Assembly: GCF_000282335.1 (NCBI RefSeq)
Contig: NZ_AKJM01000123.1
Span: 16,780 to 80,779 of the forward strand
DNA: 64,000 bases
Direction: 5' to 3'
DNA from: Pseudomonas sp. GM48
GTDB lineage: Bacteria; Pseudomonadota; Gammaproteobacteria; Pseudomonadales; Pseudomonadaceae
Part shown: one piece after another, positions 25,220-34,237 of the stretch
Position numbering within the stretch: the stretch's first letter is position 1
How the letters are laid out: each line of letters opens with the position of its first letter
Made by a program: the position numbers and the translations under genes
The notes under the pieces: generated by a model
What the model saw: only the letters and a program-made list of their open reading frames with translations
What the model was told of the DNA's origin: nothing
Databases searched by the model: none

Positions 25220-26158
25220 TTAGCGATGGGCGCTAGGTGCGGCTAGTGCACGGGCGGCGGCGACATCCGCGTTGATCGCCGTTTTCAGCGCCTCCAGAGA
25301 GGCGAAACGCTGCTCTTCACGCAGCTTGTGGTGGAAAACCACCGTTAAACGCCGGTCATACAGATCGCCGGCAAAATCCAAAAGATGTATTTCGAGGTGG
25401 GCCTTGCCATCACCTTGTACCGTTGGCCGCACGCCGATGTTGGCGACGCCTGGCCAGGTCTTGCCGTCGATGTCGACGTTGACCAGGAAAACCCCGGAAA
25501 GCGGAACGCGACGGCGCTTGAGTTGTATGTTGGCCGTGGGCGTACCCAACTGGCGAGCCAGCTTCTGGCCGTGCAGCACCCGCCCGGTAATCTGGAACGG
25601 CCGACCTAGCAGTCGCTCGGCCAAGGCAAAATCAGCTGCGGCCAGGGCATTGCGGACCTGAGTGCTGCTGACGCGAATACCGTCCAGCTCAACGGTTTGC
25701 GCCGCCTCGACGGTAAAGCCCTGAACGATGCCGGCCTGTTGCAGGAAATCGAAATCTCCCGCGCGGTCACAGCCGAAACGGAAGTCATCCCCGACCTCCA
25801 GGTGCTGGACGCCAAGGCCATCCACCAGAATGGTGTCAACGAACTCGCTGGCGCTGAGCTTGCTCAGGCGCTGGTTGAACGCCAGGCACAGAACCCGGTC
25901 GACACCTTCTGTCGCCAGCAGCTGCAGCTTGTCCCGCAGACGGGCCAGGCGGGCCGGTGCAGTCTCTGGAGCGAAGAACTCCCGCGGTTGCGGCTCGAAA
26001 ATCACCACGCAACTGGGCACGCCCAACTCAAGCGCACGTTCACGCAGCCGCGCCAGGATAGCCTGGTGGCCACGGTGTACACCGTCAAAGTTGCCAATAG
26101 TGGCGACACAGCCCCGATGCTGGGGGCGCAGATTGTGGAGGCCTCGAACCAGCTGCAT
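25220..26158 (-). CDS. ribF: Bifunctional riboflavin kinase / FAD synthetase RibF (312 aa)
   Basis: It makes FMN from riboflavin and then FAD. The N-terminal nucleotidyltransferase part has GNFDGVHRGHQAIL at about residue 20 and the C-terminal kinase part has GTPTANI and GVANIGVRPTV. The ATG at 26158 (MQLVRGLHNLRP) gives the family N-terminus; the frame open to 26233 adds residues with no support. It is the first gene before ileS, and murJ lies 130 bases upstream on the same strand. Confidence 0.96.
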   Translation of the reverse strand: MQLVRGLHNLRPQHRGCVATIGNFDGVHRGHQAILARLRERALELGVPSCVVIFEPQPREFFAPETAPARLARLRDKLQLLATEGVDRVLCLAFNQRLSKLSASEFVDTILVDGLGVQHLEVGDDFRFGCDRAGDFDFLQQAGIVQGFTVEAAQTVELDGIRVSSTQVRNALAAADFALAERLLGRPFQITGRVLHGQKLARQLGTPTANIQLKRRRVPLSGVFLVNVDIDGKTWPGVANIGVRPTVQGDGKAHLEIHLLDFAGDLYDRRLTVVFHHKLREEQRFASLEALKTAINADVAAARALAAPSAHR

Positions 26159-26288
26159 AACGCGCTTCTTGCTCATAAAGTGGTCGATTATAACCACACC
26201 CGGCGGCCGACGACAGGCAACACCGTAACCCAAAGTGATCGAACCGACAAAACCGCCGGCCCGCCCATGTTTATCAAGGCCCGAACCT

Positions 26289-27827
26289 CTATTCCAGCGC
26301 CTTGCGATTGAAGTCGCGCAAACGGAACCCCATCAACACTAACATGCCGAAATAAGCCACCACACCCGCTGCTACCAACACCCCGAGTCGCAAGAGGCGC
26401 TCGAGCATGTGCCCCTGGTCCCAGGCTGGCATGAAGTGCATCGCACCCAACAGTACCGCGGACATCACGGCCACCGCGACCAGCAACTTGAAACCGAACT
26501 TTGCCCAGCCCGGTTGCGGCTGGTACATCTGCTGCTTGCGCAGCTGATAGAACAACAACCCGGCATTGAGGCAGGCGCCGGCACTGATCGCCAGGGCCAG
26601 GCCCGCGTGAGCCAGCGGCCCGATCAGCATCAAGTTGAACAACTGGGTGACCACCAGGGTGAAAATCGCGATTTTCACCGGTGTGCGGATGTTTTGTTGC
26701 GCATAAAAGCCCGGCGCCAGCACTTTGATCACAATAATCCCGAGCAATCCGACCGAATATGCGATCAGGGCACGCTGAGTCATCAATGCATCAAACGCAT
26801 TGAACTGCCCGTACTGGAATAGTGAAACCGTCAGCGGTTCCGCCAGAATCCCCAATGCCAGCGAGCAAGGCAGCACCAGCACGAAACAGAGGCGCAGGCC
26901 CCAGTCGAGGATGCGCGAATACTCGTGACGATCCTTGTTGGCGTAGGTCTTGGCCAGGGTCGGCAGCAGAATCGTCCCCAGCGCCACGCCCAACACACCG
27001 GACGGCAGCTCCATCAAACGGTCGGCGTAATACATCCACGACACGGAACCGGCCACCAGGAACGAGGCAAAAATGGTGTTGATGATCAGCGAAATCTGGC
27101 TCACCGACACCCCGAGAATGGCCGGCAACATCTGCTTCATTACCCGCCAGACGCCCGTGTCGCGCAGATTCAGGCGAGGCAGCACCAACATGCCGATCTT
27201 TTTCAGGTGCGGCAGTTGATAGAGAAGCTGCGCCAGGCCACCCGCCAGAACCGCCCAGCCGAGTGCCATCACCGGCGGGTCGAAGTACGGCGTCAGAAAC
27301 ACCGCAAATATGATCATGCTGACGTTGAGCAAGGTCGGCACGAAGGCCGGCACCGAAAAACGGTTCCAGGTATTGAGGATCGCGCCGGCCAACGACGACA
27401 AGGAAATCAGTAGGATGTAGGGAAAGGTCACCCGCAAGAGGCTTGATGTCAGTTCAAATTTTTCCGGGGTATTGGTGAAACCCGGTGCCGTCACCCAGAT
27501 CACCCACGGCGCGGCGATCATGCCCAACACCGTGACCAGTGCCAGCACCAGCGTCAGCAGGCCCGAGACGTAGGCAATGAAGGTTCGGGTCGCCTCTTCA
27601 CCCTGCTGGCTTTTATATTCGGCAAGAATCGGCACGAACGCTTGGGAAAACGCTCCTTCGGCAAAGATCCGCCGCAGCAGATTGGGCAATTTAAAGGCGA
27701 TAAAGAAGGCGTCGGTCGCCATTCCCGCGCCAAATGTGCGCGCAATGAGGGTGTCACGAACAAACCCGAGAATCCGGGAAAGCATCGTGATAGAGCTGAC
27801 GGCGGCCAACGATTTGAGCAGATTCAT
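26289..27827 (-). CDS. murJ: Lipid II flippase MurJ (512 aa)
   Basis: MurJ moves the peptidoglycan precursor lipid II across the inner membrane. About 14 hydrophobic helices are visible. The start MNLLKSLAAVSSITMLSRILGFVRDTLIARTFG carries the conserved SRILGFVRD segment, with catalytic-groove arginines in TM1-2, and the RRIFAEGAFSQAFVP motif follows. The length is as usual. It is divergent from rpsT and is probably the first gene of the murJ-ribF-ileS series. Confidence 0.96.
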   Translation of the reverse strand: MNLLKSLAAVSSITMLSRILGFVRDTLIARTFGAGMATDAFFIAFKLPNLLRRIFAEGAFSQAFVPILAEYKSQQGEEATRTFIAYVSGLLTLVLALVTVLGMIAAPWVIWVTAPGFTNTPEKFELTSSLLRVTFPYILLISLSSLAGAILNTWNRFSVPAFVPTLLNVSMIIFAVFLTPYFDPPVMALGWAVLAGGLAQLLYQLPHLKKIGMLVLPRLNLRDTGVWRVMKQMLPAILGVSVSQISLIINTIFASFLVAGSVSWMYYADRLMELPSGVLGVALGTILLPTLAKTYANKDRHEYSRILDWGLRLCFVLVLPCSLALGILAEPLTVSLFQYGQFNAFDALMTQRALIAYSVGLLGIIVIKVLAPGFYAQQNIRTPVKIAIFTLVVTQLFNLMLIGPLAHAGLALAISAGACLNAGLLFYQLRKQQMYQPQPGWAKFGFKLLVAVAVMSAVLLGAMHFMPAWDQGHMLERLLRLGVLVAAGVVAYFGMLVLMGFRLRDFNRKALE

Positions 27828-27997
27828 GGAGAGAGTTTGTGCCTGTCGATAAACAGCAGGCGAACTACGCGCCTACTTGTGCGATACTCCGCGCCGCAAC
27901 AGCACAGAGCCAAAGCTCGCGAGTTTACAGGTCACACGCCGGAAAGAAATATCCCGTCGCACCACGCCTACCACTTAGCGGAACGTTTCAAGCGCCC

Positions 27998-28026
27998 TTG
28001 ACAAGACTTCAACTCATCGGCATGAT
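27998..28026 (+). promoter_or_regulatory. Sigma-70 promoter of rpsT
   Basis: A perfect -35 box TTGACA is followed after 17 bases by CATGAT. It stands about 50 bases before the GTG start of rpsT and fits a strong ribosomal-protein promoter with a short leader. Confidence 0.7.
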
Positions 28027-28079
28027 TCGCGGCCTATTTTGTTTGCTATTTCCTAAAAAGTCTTTCGAGGAGCTCGACG

Positions 28080-28358
28080 GTGGCCAACTCACCTTCCGCC
28101 AAAAAACGTGCAAAACAGGCTGAGAAGCGTCGCAGCCACAACGCCAGCCTGCGTTCCATGGTTCGTACCTACATCAAGAATGTAGTGAAAGCCATTGACG
28201 CAAAAGACGCTGCCAAAGCTCAAGCCGCTTACGTTCTGGCTGTGCCAGTTATCGACCGTATGGCCGATAAAGGCATCATCCACAAGAACAAGGCCGCTCG
28301 TCATAAGAGCCGCCTGAATGGCCACGTCAAGGCCCTGAACGTTGCCGCTGCTGCCTAA
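28080..28358 (+). CDS. rpsT: Ribosomal protein S20 (92 aa)
   Basis: A primary 16S rRNA-binding protein of the 30S subunit. The start is GTG 28080 (read as MANSPSAKKRAKQAEKRR), preceded by GAGGAG seven bases upstream; a GTG or TTG start is common for rpsT and is linked to translational self-control. The protein is very basic and helical, ending AARHKSRLNGHVKALNVAAAA. It stands alone with its own promoter and terminator between murJ and creA. Confidence 0.98.
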   Translation: MANSPSAKKRAKQAEKRRSHNASLRSMVRTYIKNVVKAIDAKDAAKAQAAYVLAVPVIDRMADKGIIHKNKAARHKSRLNGHVKALNVAAAA

Positions 28359-28372
28359 GCGACTCGTTCATT

Positions 28373-28400
28373 AAAAAACCGACCTCAGGGTCGGTTTTTT
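28373..28400 (+). terminator. Rho-independent terminator of rpsT
   Basis: The stem AAAACCGACC / GGTCGGTTTT closes on TCAG and runs into six T residues. It begins about 14 bases after the rpsT stop. Confidence 0.92.
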
Positions 28401-28433
28401 ATTGCCTGTGATTTGGTGAAGCACACAAAAAAA

Positions 28434-28523
28434 TGTGGGAGCGGGCTTGCTCGCGAAGGGGCCATCACATTCAACATCATCGTTGACTGACAGTCCGCAT
28501 TCGCGAGCAAGCCCGCTCCCACA
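28434..28523. repeat. REP pair, inverted, GTGGGAGCGGGC type
   Basis: Units TGTGGGAGCGGGCTTGCTCG and complement enclose CATTCAACATCATCGTTGAC-type spacer. It lies between the convergent ends of rpsT and creA. Confidence 0.9.
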
Positions 28524-28540
28524 GTTTGTTTTGCATCAAA

Positions 28541-29005
28541 TTATTGAGCGTGCGCCCACGGCAAAATCGGAATCGCCGTCACCGCATTCTGCGGACTACC
28601 CTCGATCAAGCGATCGCTGTACACCAGATACACCAGCGTATTGCGCTTCTTGTCGAGGAAGCGCACCACCTGCATGGTCTTGAACACCAGGGACGTGCGC
28701 TCCTTGAACACCTCATCACCATCCTTGAGCTCACCCTTGAAGCTGATCGGCCCGACCTGCCGGCAAGCAATAGACGCCTCGGCACGATCCTCGGCCAATC
28801 CAAGCCCACCTTTCACCCCACCCGTCTTGGCGCGCGAGAGATAACAGGTCACACCCTCGACCTTGGGATCATCAAAAGCCTCGACCACGATCCGGTCATT
28901 CGGCCCGACGAACTTGAACACCGTCGACACCTGGCCAATTTCCTCGGCCGAAGCCAGCAGCGGCATTGCCAGCAGCAGCCCCAACAATCCTTTTGCCATG
29001 CGCAT
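28541..29005 (-). CDS. creA: CreA family periplasmic protein (154 aa)
   Basis: A conserved secreted protein of unknown role. A signal peptide (MRMAKGLLGLLLAMPLLASAEE, cut after Ala-Ser-Ala) precedes the family core with EIGQVSTVFKFVGPNDRI, VEGVTCYLSRAKTGG, ACRQVGPI and YLVYSDRLIEGSPQN. Two cysteines (about residues 54 and 82) could form a disulfide. It follows proB by 12 bases on the same strand, so it is likely co-transcribed as the last gene of rplU-rpmA-obg-proB-creA. Confidence 0.92.
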   Translation of the reverse strand: MRMAKGLLGLLLAMPLLASAEEIGQVSTVFKFVGPNDRIVVEAFDDPKVEGVTCYLSRAKTGGVKGGLGLAEDRAEASIACRQVGPISFKGELKDGDEVFKERTSLVFKTMQVVRFLDKKRNTLVYLVYSDRLIEGSPQNAVTAIPILPWAHAQ

Positions 29006-29017
29006 TCAGGTATTCCT

Positions 29018-30136
29018 TCAAACCAGAATCAGGTTATCGCGGTGAACCAGTTCCGGCTCCGCCATATAACCCAACAGACCGACAATCGCCTCAGACGACT
29101 GACCGATGATTTTTTGTGCCTCCAGGGCACTGTAGTTGGCCAGGCCCCGGGCAATCTCGCGACCGTCCGGCGCCACGCAGACCACCATCTCACCACGGCG
29201 GAAGCTGCCCTGCACCAATTTGACCCCAACCGGCAGCAAGCTCTTGTTGCCCTGGGACAATGCAGTCACCGCCCCCGCATCCAGCACCAGAGTGCCACGG
29301 GTTTGCAGATGTCCGGCCAGCCACTGCTTGCGCGCCGCCAGCATGCCGCGCTCCGGCGAAAGCAAAGTGCCGATGCGCTCGCCAGCCTTGAGGCGATCCA
29401 GTACGCGCTCAATGCGCCCACCGACGATGATGGTATGAGCACCAGAACGCGCCGCGAGACGCGCAGCACGCAACTTGGTCTGCATGCCGCCACGCCCCAA
29501 TGCACCACCCGTACCGCCGGCGACTGCATCCAGGGCCGGATCATTGGCGCGCGCCTCGTAGATCAGTTGGGCATCCGGATTGTTGCGCGGATCAGCATCG
29601 AACATGCCATCGCGATCCGTGAGGATCACCAGCAAGTCCGCCTCAACCAGGTTCGCCACCAGCGCCGCCAGAGTGTCGTTGTCGCCGAAGCGGATTTCGT
29701 CGGTGACCACGGTGTCGTTCTCGTTGATCACCGGAATGACCTTGAGCTCGACCAGTGCGCGCAAGGTACTGCGGGCGTTCAGATAGCGCTTGCGGTCGGA
29801 CAGGTCGTCATGGGTCAGGAGAATCTGTGCGGTATGCCGGCCATGCTCGGCAAAGCTCGACTCCCAGGCCTGCACCAGCCCCATCTGGCCGATTGCAGCG
29901 GCGGCCTGAAGTTCGTGCATCGCACTGGGTCGCGAGGTCCAGCCCAAACGGCTCATGCCAGCCGCCACCGCCCCGGAGGACACCAGCACCAGCTCGACAC
30001 CCGCCTCATGCAAGGCCACCATCTGCTCAACCCAGACACCCATTGCCGCGCGATCCAGGCCTTTGCCGTCCGCCGTCAGCAAAGCGCTGCCGATCTTCAC
30101 GACCCAACGCTGCGCACCTGTCACCTTGCTCCGCAT
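29018..30136 (-). CDS. proB: Glutamate 5-kinase ProB (372 aa)
   Basis: First enzyme of proline synthesis, phosphorylating glutamate. The N-terminal amino-acid-kinase domain starts VVKIGSALLT and has LVSSGAVAAGM and NENDTVVTDEIRFGDND. The C-terminal PUA domain covers about 275-370 (GTLVLDAGAVTALSQGNKSL). Two start codons stand in tandem at 30139 and 30136; the second gives the standard MRSKVTGAQRWVV. ProA is not in this window. It lies about 140 bases downstream of obg with the obg hairpin between, so read-through or a separate promoter is needed. Confidence 0.96.
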   Translation of the reverse strand: MRSKVTGAQRWVVKIGSALLTADGKGLDRAAMGVWVEQMVALHEAGVELVLVSSGAVAAGMSRLGWTSRPSAMHELQAAAAIGQMGLVQAWESSFAEHGRHTAQILLTHDDLSDRKRYLNARSTLRALVELKVIPVINENDTVVTDEIRFGDNDTLAALVANLVEADLLVILTDRDGMFDADPRNNPDAQLIYEARANDPALDAVAGGTGGALGRGGMQTKLRAARLAARSGAHTIIVGGRIERVLDRLKAGERIGTLLSPERGMLAARKQWLAGHLQTRGTLVLDAGAVTALSQGNKSLLPVGVKLVQGSFRRGEMVVCVAPDGREIARGLANYSALEAQKIIGQSSEAIVGLLGYMAEPELVHRDNLILV

Positions 30137-30230
30137 CATCTTCAACCTTAGCTTGAGGGCAGCGCGACCTAGCACTGCCCGTGACGTTATTCGTGGTTAT
30201 TCGTGACCAACAATCGATTTCCAGATACCA

Positions 30231-30256
30231 AAACGCCGCTCGATTGAGCGGCGCTT
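30231..30256 (-). terminator. Hairpin after obg
   Basis: The stem GCCGCTC / GAGCGGC with flanking AC/GC pairs closes on GATT. The T-run on the minus strand is short (TTTTGG), so it may be a weak terminator or attenuator before proB. Confidence 0.6.
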
Positions 30257-30273
30257 AAGTTTATCGCAACGAA

Positions 30274-31497
30274 TCAGTCACGCACGTAAATGATTTCCGG
30301 ACCGTCTTCGTCATCCACATCTTCTTCGTCCCAATCATCGTCACCGATGTCGTGAACCGACTTCACGCCACTGCGGCGCAGGGCACGCTGGTCGTCCAGC
30401 GCCTGCAACTGGGCACGGGCTTCATCTTCGATGCGCTGATCGAGCTCAGCCAACTCTTCCTTGTAGGCCGGGTCGTTGGCCAGGCGATCGGCACGATCTT
30501 CCAGATAACGCATGATGTCGTGGCACAGGCGCTCGGTGTTCTGCTTGGCAATCGCCGAGATCACATAAACCGGCCCCGTCCATTCCAGGCGATCAACGAT
30601 TTCCTTGACGCGAGCATCGTGCTCTTCATCAAGGATCTGGTCACACTTGTTCAGGATCAGCCAGCGATCACGCTCCGCCAGGGACGGGCTGAACTTGGTC
30701 AGTTCGCTGACGATGACTTCAGCGGCGTCCGGGGCACTGGTTTCATCCAGCGGCGCCATGTCGACGAGATGCAACAGCAGGCGAGTACGCGACAAGTGCT
30801 TGAGGAAGCGAATCCCCAGGCCCGCGCCATCGGAAGCACCTTCGATCAGACCCGGAATGTCCGCGACCACGAAGCTCTTCCAGCGATCGACACTGACCAC
30901 ACCCAGGTTCGGCACCAGCGTGGTGAACGGATAGTCGGCGACTTTCGGCTTGGCGGCCGACACCGAACGGATAAAGGTACTTTTGCCAGCATTCGGCAAG
31001 CCCAGCAGACCCACGTCCGCCAGCACCTTCATTTCCAGTTTCAGGTCACGCTGCTCGCCCGGCTTGCCCGGCGTAGTCTGGCGTGGCGCACGGTTGGTAC
31101 TGGATTTGAAACGGGTGTTGCCCAGGCCGTGCCAGCCGCCGTGTGCCACCAGCAATTTCTGGCCAGCCTTGGTCAGGTCGCCGATCACTTCCTGAGTGGC
31201 AGAGTCGATCACCGTGGTACCAACCGGTACACGCAGGATCAGATCTTCGCCCTTTTTACCGGTGCAGTCGGTGCTGCCGCCGTTGGAGCCACGCTCGGCA
31301 TCGAAGTGCCGAGTGTAACGATAGTCCACCAGGGTGTTGAGGTTTTCGTCGGCCATCATGTAGATGGAACCGCCGTCACCACCATCACCACCGTTCGGAC
31401 CGCCGTTTTCGATGAATTTTTCGCGACGGAAACTCATGCAGCCATTGCCGCCGTCACCGGCCTTTACTCGAATCGATACTTCATCAACAAACTTCAT
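30274..31497 (-). CDS. obg: Ribosome-associated GTPase Obg/CgtA (407 aa)
   Basis: An essential GTPase that acts in late 50S assembly and links growth to ppGpp. The glycine-rich Obg fold opens the protein (MKFVDEVSIRVKAGDGGNGC, and GGDGGDGGS). The G domain has G1 GLPNAGKST near 166, G3 DIPGLIEGA and G4 NKCD. The C-terminal tail is acidic (DIGDDDWDEEDVDDEDGPE), as in other Pseudomonas. ATG 31497 is the family start; the frame open to 31536 lies in the leader. It is in the normal order rplU-rpmA-obg. Confidence 0.97.
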   Translation of the reverse strand: MKFVDEVSIRVKAGDGGNGCMSFRREKFIENGGPNGGDGGDGGSIYMMADENLNTLVDYRYTRHFDAERGSNGGSTDCTGKKGEDLILRVPVGTTVIDSATQEVIGDLTKAGQKLLVAHGGWHGLGNTRFKSSTNRAPRQTTPGKPGEQRDLKLEMKVLADVGLLGLPNAGKSTFIRSVSAAKPKVADYPFTTLVPNLGVVSVDRWKSFVVADIPGLIEGASDGAGLGIRFLKHLSRTRLLLHLVDMAPLDETSAPDAAEVIVSELTKFSPSLAERDRWLILNKCDQILDEEHDARVKEIVDRLEWTGPVYVISAIAKQNTERLCHDIMRYLEDRADRLANDPAYKEELAELDQRIEDEARAQLQALDDQRALRRSGVKSVHDIGDDDWDEEDVDDEDGPEIIYVRD

Positions 31498-31648
31498 AAC
31501 AAACGCCTCTCGCCATACGGACGAGCCGAAAAACAATCAAGACATAAGACTCTTGCAAAAATGAGCGCAGCGACCCCAAACCACGATACCTACATCGTAC
31601 GCCGACAGCCCATACAAACAGCTTTGCAAGAGACTCACCCCACAAACG

Positions 31649-31678
31649 AAAAAGCCCCGTCGCGAGACAGGGCTTTTC
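31649..31678 (-). terminator. Rho-independent terminator after rpmA
   Basis: The stem AAAAGCCCTGTC / GACGGGGCTTTT closes on a GCGA-type loop. It begins about 15 bases past the rpmA stop and probably sets the ratio of ribosomal protein to obg transcript. Confidence 0.8.
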
Positions 31679-31692
31679 CAGCGATCGCGCAA

Positions 31693-31950
31693 TTAAGCTG
31701 CGACTACGCTCACGTAACGACGACCGAAGGCGCCTTTTACTTCGAACTTGATCACGCCTTCGACTTTAGCGAAGAGGGTGTGATCTTTACCCATGCCAAC
31801 GCCGTAGCCAGCGTGGAATTGGGTGCCGCGCTGACGCACGATGATGTTGCCTGCCTTGATAGCCTGGCCGCCATACATCTTCACGCCAAGGCGTTTGGCT
31901 TCTGAGTCGCGACCGTTACGGGTACTACCACCAGCTTTTTTGTGTGCCAT
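31693..31950 (-). CDS. rpmA: Ribosomal protein L27 (85 aa)
   Basis: L27 reaches into the peptidyl-transferase centre with its N-terminal tail, MAHKKAGGSTRNGRDSEAKR. The rest (GVKMYGGQAIKAGNIIVRQRG) is canonical, and the length is standard. It starts 35 bases after rplU, with GGAG before the ATG. No leader cleavage motif like that of Firmicutes is present, as expected for a gammaproteobacterium. Confidence 0.98.
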   Translation of the reverse strand: MAHKKAGGSTRNGRDSEAKRLGVKMYGGQAIKAGNIIVRQRGTQFHAGYGVGMGKDHTLFAKVEGVIKFEVKGAFGRRYVSVVAA

Positions 31951-31985
31951 GAGTTCAATTCTCCTAGTGAGGAATTAGGCTGAAA

Positions 31986-32300
31986 TTAAGCCTGAATACC
32001 GGTGATTTTGATCTCGGTGTACCACTGGCGGTGGCCCATACGCTTCATGTGGTGCTTACGGCGACGGAACTTGATGATGCGGACTTTATCGTGACGACCT
32101 TGGGAGATCACTTCAGCCACAACGGTAGCGCCAGCAACAACTGGAGCGCCGATATTCACGTCGTCACCGTTGGCAACCAACAGAACGCGATCAAAGGTAA
32201 CGGATTCGCCGGTAGCGACTTCCAGTTTTTCGATCTTCAGGTATTCACCTGGGGCGACTTTGTACTGCTTGCCGCCAGTAACGATTACTGCATAAGACAT
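31986..32300 (-). CDS. rplU: Ribosomal protein L21 (104 aa)
   Basis: A 23S rRNA-binding protein of the 50S subunit. The frame is open further upstream to 32516, but the ATG at 32300 (MSYAVIVTGGKQYKVAPGEY) gives the standard protein, ending VRIIKFRRRKHHMKRMGHRQ and a short tail. The promoter at 32432-32460 implies a leader of about 125 bases. The gene heads the rplU-rpmA(-obg) unit and is divergent from ispB. Confidence 0.98.
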   Translation of the reverse strand: MSYAVIVTGGKQYKVAPGEYLKIEKLEVATGESVTFDRVLLVANGDDVNIGAPVVAGATVVAEVISQGRHDKVRIIKFRRRKHHMKRMGHRQWYTEIKITGIQA

Positions 32301-32431
32301 GGTATTTCTCCGATAATCCTGCTCACCCAGCTCTTTATAAGAAGAGGTATTGGCTGGCATGGCTGCATGGGGCTGGAGGCCCGCTTGCAATTGCGTAAGG
32401 CAGGTGCTGCCCAGGAAGTTCAGGGTGCGCG

Positions 32432-32460
32432 ATTGTACGCAAGGCACGAGCGCCTTGCAA
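32432..32460 (-). promoter_or_regulatory. Sigma-70 promoter of rplU
   Basis: On the minus strand TTGCAA is followed after 17 bases by TACAAT. It is the best match in the rplU-ispB gap and implies a leader of about 125 bases before the rplU start. Confidence 0.75.
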
Positions 32461-32478
32461 GGGGCCGTCCATCGCGCC

Positions 32479-32507
32479 TTGACACCTGCAGGCGTGGGTC
32501 CTAGCAT
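32479..32507 (+). promoter_or_regulatory. Sigma-70 promoter of ispB
   Basis: A perfect -35 box TTGACA is followed after 17 bases by TAGCAT, about 32 bases before the ispB start. It is back to back with the rplU promoter. Confidence 0.7.
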
Positions 32508-32539
32508 GCCGCGCAACCCTTCTGGAGCAACTGTCGCTG

Positions 32540-33508
32540 ATGCAACCCCAAGCTTTCTACCGCGCGGTGGCGGACGATTTTAGCGCCGTCGACGGCATCA
32601 TCAAGAAGCAGCTGACTTCCCGAGTGCCGCTGGTATCGAAAATCGGCGATTACATCACCTCGGCCGGCGGCAAACGCCTGCGTCCTTTATTGGTGTTGCT
32701 GTGTGGCAAGGCCCTTGGCCGCGAAGGCGACCAACTGCGCCTGCTGGCCGCCACCATCGAGTTCCTGCACACCGCTACCCTGCTGCATGACGACGTGGTC
32801 GACATGTCCGGCATGCGCCGTGGCCGCTCGACTGCCAACGCCATGTGGGGCAACGCGCCAAGCGTGCTGGTGGGTGACTTCCTGTACTCGCGCTCATTCG
32901 AAATGATGGTCGAGCTGGGCTCGATGCAGGTGATGAAGATCCTTTCGCAAGCCACGCGCATCATCGCCGAAGGCGAAGTGTTGCAGCTGTCGAAGGTGCG
33001 TGACGCCAGCACCACCGAAGAAACCTACATGGAAGTCATCCGCGGCAAGACCGCGATGCTCTTCGAAGCCTCGACCCACAGTGCTGCGGCCCTGTGCGAA
33101 GCCACGCCGGAACAGGCCGAAGCCCTGCGCACATTCGGCGACCACCTGGGCGTGGCCTTCCAGTTGGTCGATGACCTGCTCGATTACAAAGGCGACGCCG
33201 AAACCCTGGGCAAGAACGTCGGTGACGATCTGGCCGAAGGCAAGCCGACCCTGCCGCTGATCTACACCATGCGTGAAGGTACGCCGGAACAGGCCGCCCT
33301 GGTGCGCAAAGCGATCCAGAAAGGTGGGATCGAAGACCTGGAAAGCATCCGCGAAGCAGTGGAAGCCTCGGGCTCGCTTGAGTACACCGCGCAACTGGCC
33401 CGTGATTATGTGGCCCGCGCCATCAAGTGCCTCGAAGCATTGCCCGCCAGCGAATACCGCGATGCACTGGTTGAACTGAGCGAATTCGCGGTCGCGCGTA
33501 CGCACTGA
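32540..33508 (+). CDS. ispB: Polyprenyl (solanesyl/octaprenyl) diphosphate synthase IspB (322 aa)
   Basis: It adds IPP units to make the side chain of ubiquinone; in Pseudomonas the chain usually has nine units (UQ-9). The first aspartate-rich motif is LLHDDVVDMSGMRRG near residue 83 and the second is FQLVDDLLDYKGD near 210, both complete. The GGKRLRPLLVLL segment binds IPP. Start at ATG 32540 (MQPQAFYRAVADDF). It shares the pathway with ispH at 20301 in this window. It equals PA4569. Confidence 0.96.
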   Translation: MQPQAFYRAVADDFSAVDGIIKKQLTSRVPLVSKIGDYITSAGGKRLRPLLVLLCGKALGREGDQLRLLAATIEFLHTATLLHDDVVDMSGMRRGRSTANAMWGNAPSVLVGDFLYSRSFEMMVELGSMQVMKILSQATRIIAEGEVLQLSKVRDASTTEETYMEVIRGKTAMLFEASTHSAAALCEATPEQAEALRTFGDHLGVAFQLVDDLLDYKGDAETLGKNVGDDLAEGKPTLPLIYTMREGTPEQAALVRKAIQKGGIEDLESIREAVEASGSLEYTAQLARDYVARAIKCLEALPASEYRDALVELSEFAVARTH

Positions 33509-33522
33509 CAACGAATATCCCT

Positions 33523-33612
33523 TGTGGGATCGGGCTTGCTCGCGAATGCGTTTCTTCAGTCAACCAACAAGTTGCCTGGCACACCGCTTTCGCGAGCAAG
33601 CCCGCTCCCACA
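33523..33612. repeat. REP pair, inverted, with one mutated left unit
   Basis: The left unit reads GTGGGATCGGGC (G to T), the right unit is normal. It lies between ispB and yjdM. Confidence 0.88.
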
Positions 33613-33692
33613 GGTTTTTCAGCGTTGCCCCCTCCTGCCAAAAACCCTATACAATGTGCGCTTTTTAGCGATCCTGAATCCAAGGAGCCTTA

Positions 33693-34034
33693 GTGAGCAC
33701 GTTGCCACCCTGCCCAAAATGCAATTCCGAATACACCTATGAGGACGGCGCCCAACTGATCTGCCCGGAGTGCGCCCACGAATGGTCCGCCAGCGGTGAA
33801 GCCGAAGCGGCGTCCGATGACGCAGTGAAAAAGGATTCGGTCGGCAATATCCTGCAGGACGGCGACACCATCACCGTAATCAAGGACCTCAAGGTCAAGG
33901 GCACGTCTTTGGTGGTCAAGGTCGGCACCAAGGTCAAGAACATCCGCCTGTGCGATGGCGATCACGACATCGATTGCAAGATCGACGGCATCGGCCCGAT
34001 GAAACTCAAGTCCGAGTTCGTCAGAAAAGTCTGA
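33693..34034 (+). CDS. yjdM: YjdM/PhnA-type zinc-ribbon protein (113 aa)
   Basis: A small cytosolic protein formerly named PhnA, although it is not needed for phosphonate use in E. coli. The N-terminal zinc ribbon has CPKC (Cys7, Cys10) and CPEC (Cys24, Cys27). The C-terminal SH3-like domain has DGDTITVIKDLKVKGTSLVVKVGTKVKNI, and the end KLKSEFVRKV is the family signature. The start is GTG 33693 behind AAGGAG. The true role is unknown. Confidence 0.93.
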   Translation: MSTLPPCPKCNSEYTYEDGAQLICPECAHEWSASGEAEAASDDAVKKDSVGNILQDGDTITVIKDLKVKGTSLVVKVGTKVKNIRLCDGDHDIDCKIDGIGPMKLKSEFVRKV

Positions 34035-34190
34035 ACCTGCTGTATTCCATCCCGCGCCCGACGTGGGATGGCGCCCCACCCTCCCCCGTTTCACCCAGTA
34101 AATCCGCGCAATAGCCAAACGCCAGTCGTTTTGACCTGTCGCAATCTTTACCTGGAAAAAGTGCAAACCGCCAATAGGCCCTTGCTATTT

Positions 34191-34212
34191 AATGAATAAG
34201 AATTATTCTCAT
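34191..34212 (+). promoter_or_regulatory. Fur-box-like palindrome before the PA4570-like gene
   Basis: The sequence AATGAATAAGAATTATTCTC contains the perfect inverted repeat GAATAA-GAA-TTATTC and matches about 12 of 19 positions of the Fur consensus by my count. It lies 26 bases upstream of the start codon, where a repressor would block transcription. Confidence 0.55.
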
Positions 34213-34237
34213 AAAACCCTCAGTGGAGATGAGAACC